Source: Brevundimonas sp. Leaf363 (GTDB taxonomy: Bacteria; Pseudomonadota; Alphaproteobacteria; Caulobacterales; Caulobacteraceae). Taken from it: a stretch of DNA of 64,000 bases. Positions 60,073 to 64,000 of the stretch are shown here, one piece after another (the first letter of the stretch is position 1; every line of letters begins with the position of its first letter). The position numbers and the translations under genes are program-made. A model generated the notes under the pieces. The model was given only the letters and a program-made list of their open reading frames with translations, ran no database searches and was not told where the DNA came from. The stretch is taken from the NCBI RefSeq assembly GCF_001424025.1, contig NZ_LMPZ01000002.1:728714-792713 (forward strand), given 5' to 3'.

Positions 60073-60106
60073 CGCTTTCTGCCGTGCCGGGCGCCGCTTT
60101 TTGCCG
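60073..60106. promoter_or_regulatory. Two direct repeats between divergent flagellar promoters (FlbD-like sites)
   Basis: CGCTTTCTGCCG at 60073-60084 and CGCTTTTTGCCG at 60095-60106, 22 bp apart from start to start, which is about two helical turns. They lie midway between the two sigma-54-type promoters and look like FlbD ftr elements by position and their (C)GGCARAAAGCG-like reverse complement. No gene lies in this 367-bp region (59914-60280). Confidence 0.55.
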
Positions 60107-60129
60107 CCCGGTGCGGGTGGCCCGCCCAT

Positions 60130-60144
60130 TGGCCCGGCCCTTGC
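60130..60144 (+). promoter_or_regulatory. Sigma-54-type promoter of flgK-flgL
   Basis: TGGCCCG-GCCC-TTGC, one base from the consensus, 136 bp before the flgK ATG, giving a leader of about 125 nt. Confidence 0.7.
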
Positions 60145-60280
60145 GCCGCAAGTTGACGATGATCGTCTCGCGCACAAAAAACCTGAGCAATCGCAGCATC
60201 TTGGCTATCAGCCCTGTCGTGCGCGCCGGGCAAATTATGCCGCGATCCGGGCAGTGTGCGCCTAGCGAGGGAGCCGCGGC

Positions 60281-62413
60281 ATGTCGCTGAACTCCATTCT
60301 CAACATCGCCAACTCGGGCCTGGCGGCGGCTCAGACGCAGCTGCGCGTCGTCTCGGACAACGTCTCGAACGTCAACACGCCTGGCTATGTCCGAAAGATC
60401 GCCGATCAGGTGTCGGTCACCAGCCAGGGCGCCGGCGCCGGCGTCGAGGTGGCGCGCATCCGCTTGGCGACCGACCGCTTCCTGCAGGCGGCCAGCCTGA
60501 ACGCCGGATCTGAAGCCAGCCGCCAGGGCGTGCGTTACGAACTTTACGACCGCATCCAGAGCCTGTTCGGCGACCCCAGCGGCGATGACAGCTTCTTCGC
60601 CTCGGTGGACGGCGTCTTCGCGGCCTTCGCCTCGGCGGCCGAGGATCCGACGTCGTCGCCCTATCGCCAGGAGGCGCTGTACAAGACCCAGGCGCTGTTC
60701 GACGAAGCCGGGCGGATCCAGACCCAGATCCAGGCCGTGCGCGAAGACGCCGACGGGCGCATCCAGAGCGCGGTCGACAGCGCCAACAGTCTGCTCGAGC
60801 AAATCGAGGGGCTGAACAAGGAGATCGCGCGCGGCGTGGCCGTGGGCGGCGACAGCTCCGGCGCCGAGACTGCCCAGGCCACCCTGATCGGTCAATTGGC
60901 CGAGCTGATGGACATCCAGATCCAGCCGCGCACCGCCGGCGGCGTGTCCATCCGCACCACGGGCGGCGCCCTGCTGGCCGGCAACGGATACGCCAAGCTG
61001 GATTATGCGCGGGCCGGGACGGTCAACGCCGAAAGCGCGTTCAGCGACATCTACATCACCGAGCCCGGCGGCCAGAAGCGCGCGCTGATGGACACGATAT
61101 CGTCGGGCGAGATCAAGGGCCTGGTCGAGCTGCGCGACACCGAGGCGCCTGCGGCGTCCCAGCGTCTGGGCGAGCTGATGGCGCGGGTCGCGGACCAACT
61201 GAACCGCGCGCACAACGCCAACAGCTCTGTGCCGGCGCCCTCGACGCTGACCGGGCGCAATGTCGGTCAGAGCCTGGAGACGGCCATCGCCGGCTTCACC
61301 GGCGGCACGACGGTGGCCGTGACCAGCAGCGCCGGCGTGATCCAGACATCCGCGCACATCGATTTCAGCGCCGGCACGATCAACGGAACGGCCTTCACGG
61401 CGAACACCTTCCTGAGCGTGTTGAACACCCAACTGGGCGGGCAGGCGACGGCCAGCTTCGACGGCGGCGTCCTGAGCTTCAGCGCCACGGCGCCGAACGG
61501 CGTGGCCATCGCCGACGACGCCGCCAATCCGAGCGGCATGCCGGCCACGGCGCCCAGCCTGAAGACGGGCCGCGGCTTCTCGCACTTCTTCGGTCTGAAC
61601 GATCTGGTGAGCACCGATCGGACGGCCATCTACGAGACGGGTCTAACGCCCGGGGCCAGCCTGGGCTTTGCGGCCGGCCAGAGCCTGACCTTCCGCTTTA
61701 CCGACAACACCGGCTCGCGCCTGCGCGACGTCACCGTGGCCGTGCCGTCGGGCGGCACGGTGCAGAACATGCTGGACGCGCTGAACAGCACGTCGGGCGG
61801 GGTGGGCGCCTATGGTTCGTTCGCTCTGGACGCCAATGGGGCGCTCAGCTTCACCGCATCGGGCAGTCCGGCGCCGACGATGTCGGTGCTGGAGGATACG
61901 ACCTCCCAGAATCCGTCCGGCGTCTCGCTGACCGAACTGTTCGGGATCGGCGGCGGGGTGCGGGCGTCGCGGGCGGACGGCTTTTCGATCCGCACCGACA
62001 TCCGGCAGACCCCGACCAATCTGGCGCTGGCGAAGCTGAACCTGTCGGCCGCCGCGGGGGCATCGGCGCTGAGCACCGGCGATGGTCGGGGGGCGCAGGG
62101 TCTGGCCAACGCCGGCCAGCTGTCGTCGCGCTTCGCAGCGGCGGGCGGGGCGATGGGCGGCAGCATGTCGGTCTCGCGCTATGCGTCCGAACTGGCGGGC
62201 GACATCGGCGCCAAGGCCACGGTGGCGTCAAACCGCAACGACACGGCCCAGGCGCTCTATTCCGAAGCCAGCGCGCGTCAGACCTCATACGAGGGGGTCA
62301 ATCTGGACGAGGAACTGGTGCTGATGACGACCTATCAGCAAGCCTTCAACGCCTCGGCGCGCCTGATCCAGGCGGCCAAGGACATGTACGACACCCTGCT
62401 CGGGATGATCTGA
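60281..62413 (+). CDS. flgK: Flagellar hook-associated protein 1
   Basis: This 710-residue hook-filament junction protein has the axial N-terminus SLNSILNIANSGLAAAQTQLRVVSDNVSNVNTPGYVRK (given in parts) with the conserved NVNTPGY, and the C-terminus ASARQTSYEGVNLDEELVLM and YQQAFNASARLIQAAKDM. The long central domain is variable. GCGAGGGAG ribosome site. Its stop overlaps the flgL start by one base, so the two are made together. Transcription is probably from the sigma-54-type promoter at 60130. Confidence 0.96.
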   Translation: MSLNSILNIANSGLAAAQTQLRVVSDNVSNVNTPGYVRKIADQVSVTSQGAGAGVEVARIRLATDRFLQAASLNAGSEASRQGVRYELYDRIQSLFGDPSGDDSFFASVDGVFAAFASAAEDPTSSPYRQEALYKTQALFDEAGRIQTQIQAVREDADGRIQSAVDSANSLLEQIEGLNKEIARGVAVGGDSSGAETAQATLIGQLAELMDIQIQPRTAGGVSIRTTGGALLAGNGYAKLDYARAGTVNAESAFSDIYITEPGGQKRALMDTISSGEIKGLVELRDTEAPAASQRLGELMARVADQLNRAHNANSSVPAPSTLTGRNVGQSLETAIAGFTGGTTVAVTSSAGVIQTSAHIDFSAGTINGTAFTANTFLSVLNTQLGGQATASFDGGVLSFSATAPNGVAIADDAANPSGMPATAPSLKTGRGFSHFFGLNDLVSTDRTAIYETGLTPGASLGFAAGQSLTFRFTDNTGSRLRDVTVAVPSGGTVQNMLDALNSTSGGVGAYGSFALDANGALSFTASGSPAPTMSVLEDTTSQNPSGVSLTELFGIGGGVRASRADGFSIRTDIRQTPTNLALAKLNLSAAAGASALSTGDGRGAQGLANAGQLSSRFAAAGGAMGGSMSVSRYASELAGDIGAKATVASNRNDTAQALYSEASARQTSYEGVNLDEELVLMTTYQQAFNASARLIQAAKDMYDTLLGMI

Positions 62414-63336
62414 TGACGACGCGCGTCTCCACCGCCGGCAACTACCAGACCGCGCTGCTGAACCTCATGACGGCGCAGAACCGTTCGCTGGACGCCCAGA
62501 ACCGGATTTCGACCGAGAAGGTCGCGACCGACCTGGCCGGCTATGGACGCGGGTCCGAGACGCTGGCCGCCATGCGTGGATCGCAGGCGCGCATCCAGGG
62601 ATTCATCGACACCAACGACACCGTTTCGGCCCGCCTGTCGGCTCAGGACCTGGCGCTGAACCGCGTCGCCGACGGGGCGGGCGACGCGCGGCAGGCGATC
62701 GCCGATGCGCTGGCGGCCGGCTCGCTGGACGGCCTGATGCTGGAGCTGCAGGGTCAGTTCCAGATCGTGCAGAACGGCCTGAACGCCCAGCACCAGGGTC
62801 GCTATCTGTTCGGCGGCGGCAATGTCGACAATCCGCCGGTCACCGTTGCGACCATGGCCGAGCTGAACGCGGCGCCCAGCGTCGCCGGCGTCTTCGCCAA
62901 CGACACGCTGAAGCAGAGCTCGCGCATCGACGAGGGGCAGAGCGTCCAGACCGGCTTCCTGGCCAGCGATATCGGCGAGAGCCTGTTCTCGATCTTCAAG
63001 GACATCCAGGCCTTCAACGCGACCACGCCGATCACGGGCAAGATCGACGACGCGACGCGTGACTTCCTGACCGCACAACTGACGCGGCTGGATGCGTCGC
63101 GCAGTCATGTGACCGATCTGGCGGCTCAGAACGGATCTTTGCAGAACCGGGTCGAAGCGACCCTGGGGTCGCTGGACTCGCAGAAGACCCAGCTGGACGA
63201 GCTGATCGGCAAGCGCACTGACGTGGACATGGCGCAGGCGGTGACCGACTTGCAGCTGTCACAGGTGGCGATCCAGGCCTCGGCCCAGCTCATCAGCCAA
63301 TTGCGCGACGTCTCACTGCTCAACTTCCTGACCTGA
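62413..63336 (+). CDS. flgL: Flagellar hook-associated protein 3
   Basis: This 307-residue flagellin-like junction protein has an N-terminal helix TALLNLMTAQNRSLDAQNRIST and a C-terminal MAQAVTDLQLSQVAIQASAQLISQLRDVSLLNFL (short parts of it), the typical terminal coiled coil. It binds between hook and filament with FlgK. Starts by overlap with the flgK stop. Confidence 0.95.
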   Translation: MTTRVSTAGNYQTALLNLMTAQNRSLDAQNRISTEKVATDLAGYGRGSETLAAMRGSQARIQGFIDTNDTVSARLSAQDLALNRVADGAGDARQAIADALAAGSLDGLMLELQGQFQIVQNGLNAQHQGRYLFGGGNVDNPPVTVATMAELNAAPSVAGVFANDTLKQSSRIDEGQSVQTGFLASDIGESLFSIFKDIQAFNATTPITGKIDDATRDFLTAQLTRLDASRSHVTDLAAQNGSLQNRVEATLGSLDSQKTQLDELIGKRTDVDMAQAVTDLQLSQVAIQASAQLISQLRDVSLLNFLT

Positions 63337-63393
63337 CGCAGAAATCCTACGGCCACGCTGGACCGGACGCGCCGGGGAACATAGAGTGAACGC

Positions 63394-64000
63394 ATGGCCC
63401 AACTCGACCTGCGTCGCAAGCTGTCCGTCCTGGCCGACGCCGCGAAATACGATGCGTCGTGCTCGTCGTCCGGCGCTTCCAAGAGAAACTCGGTGGGGGG
63501 CAAGGGCATCGGCTCGACCGAGGGCATGGGAATCTGCCACGCCTATACGCCGGACGGGCGGTGCGTCAGCCTGCTCAAGATCCTGCTGACGAACTTCTGC
63601 ATCTACGACTGCGCCTACTGCATCAACCGCGCGTCCTCGAACGTCGAGCGGGCGCGGTTCAGCGTGCAGGAGGTCGTCGATCTGACGCTGAACTTCTACA
63701 AGCGGAACTATATCGAGGGCCTGTTCCTGTCGTCCGGCATCATCCGCAACGGCGACTATACGATGGAGCAGCTGGTGCGGGTGGCGCGGTCGCTGCGCGA
63801 AGATCACGACTTTCGCGGCTACATCCATCTGAAGCTGATCCCCGAGGCGGATCCGCGTCTGGTGGAGGAGGCGGGCCTTTACGCCGACCGGCTGTCCGCC
63901 AACATCGAGCTGCCGCGCGACGAGGCGCTGGCGCGGCTGGCGCCGCAGAAGGACGTCAGCGTCATCAAGCGGGCGATGGGGCAGGTGCGGATGAAGGTCG
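63394..64000 (+). CDS. Radical SAM DNA modification/repair-type protein, 3'-truncated by window edge
   Basis: The ATG at 63394 opens a frame running to the window end (202 residues visible). The N-terminal LRRKLSVLADAAKYDASCSS, GIGSTEGMGICHAYTPDGRC and LTNFCIYDCAYCINRASS carry the radical SAM CxxxCxxC cluster. This layout fits the family described as putative DNA modification/repair radical SAM proteins, normally paired with an SAM-associated or uracil-DNA-glycosylase-like partner. The partner would be downstream, outside the window. Substrate unknown. The 57-bp gap after flgL indicates a separate unit. Confidence 0.88.
   Translation, partial: MAQLDLRRKLSVLADAAKYDASCSSSGASKRNSVGGKGIGSTEGMGICHAYTPDGRCVSLLKILLTNFCIYDCAYCINRASSNVERARFSVQEVVDLTLNFYKRNYIEGLFLSSGIIRNGDYTMEQLVRVARSLREDHDFRGYIHLKLIPEADPRLVEEAGLYADRLSANIELPRDEALARLAPQKDVSVIKRAMGQVRMKV

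Overview
The window is about 64 kb of high-GC alphaproteobacterial chromosome. It most likely comes from a Brevundimonas or close Caulobacterales relative. The reasons are a SciP/DUF1153 gene beside flgE-flgD-fliK and divergent flgK-flgL, sigma-54-type flagellar promoters with a CtrA-like box, a class I lysyl-tRNA synthetase, a GyrA with Ala and Met at the two quinolone positions, and many short palindromic intergenic repeats. I saw no prophage, transposase, CRISPR array, plasmid module or rRNA.

Layout. 0-4 kb: end of a polysaccharide cluster (a GT2 enzyme cut by the window edge, then a GT4 enzyme), an EamA exporter and a Cu-Zn superoxide dismutase. 4-13 kb: gyrA, a class IV aminotransferase, coaD with two tandem secreted cyclophilins, a Ppx/GppA phosphatase, hspQ and phhA. 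13-20 kb: a minus-strand arginine-succinyl catabolic operon (M20 hydrolase, astA, astD, astB, then an MFS transporter), with a different palindromic repeat in three successive gaps. 20-30 kb: an arsC-like gene, tamB-tamA (outer-membrane protein assembly), a hybrid histidine kinase and a CaiB-type CoA transferase. 30-40 kb: tRNA-Lys(UUU), several lineage-specific genes, tgt and queA, msrA, class I lysS and two SH3b envelope proteins. 40-46 kb: an S24/LexA-like repressor, small proteins, two hotdog thioesterases, a ligase-associated exonuclease and a second hybrid kinase. 46-54 kb: queC-queE-queD, a lipoprotein, a thioesterase with a divergent HxlR regulator, an S9 peptidase, hemerythrin and mnmA. 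54-64 kb: a fucosyltransferase-like/TPR gene, sciP, flgE-flgD-fliK, flgK-flgL and the start of a radical-SAM DNA-repair-type protein.

How the genes work together. Five queuosine genes lie here in two blocks (queC/E/D and tgt/queA). With mnmA, tRNA-Lys and LysRS they make the window rich in tRNA decoding functions. The ast genes feed arginine carbon and nitrogen to glutamate and succinate; phhA adds phenylalanine catabolism. The flagellar end is a hook and hook-junction locus with divergent sigma-54-type promoters around paired FlbD-like sites, and it carries the cell-cycle regulator SciP.

The least explained features are small. A 149-bp palindromic element lies in frame inside queA. A 9-bp tandem repeat family lies in the same orientation upstream of both coaD and tgt. 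Palindromic repeats supply the ribosome-binding sites of two genes. Key residues are changed in Tgt (zinc ligands) and QueD (catalytic Cys). Tail-to-tail gene pairs repeatedly share one CTAG as both stop codons.
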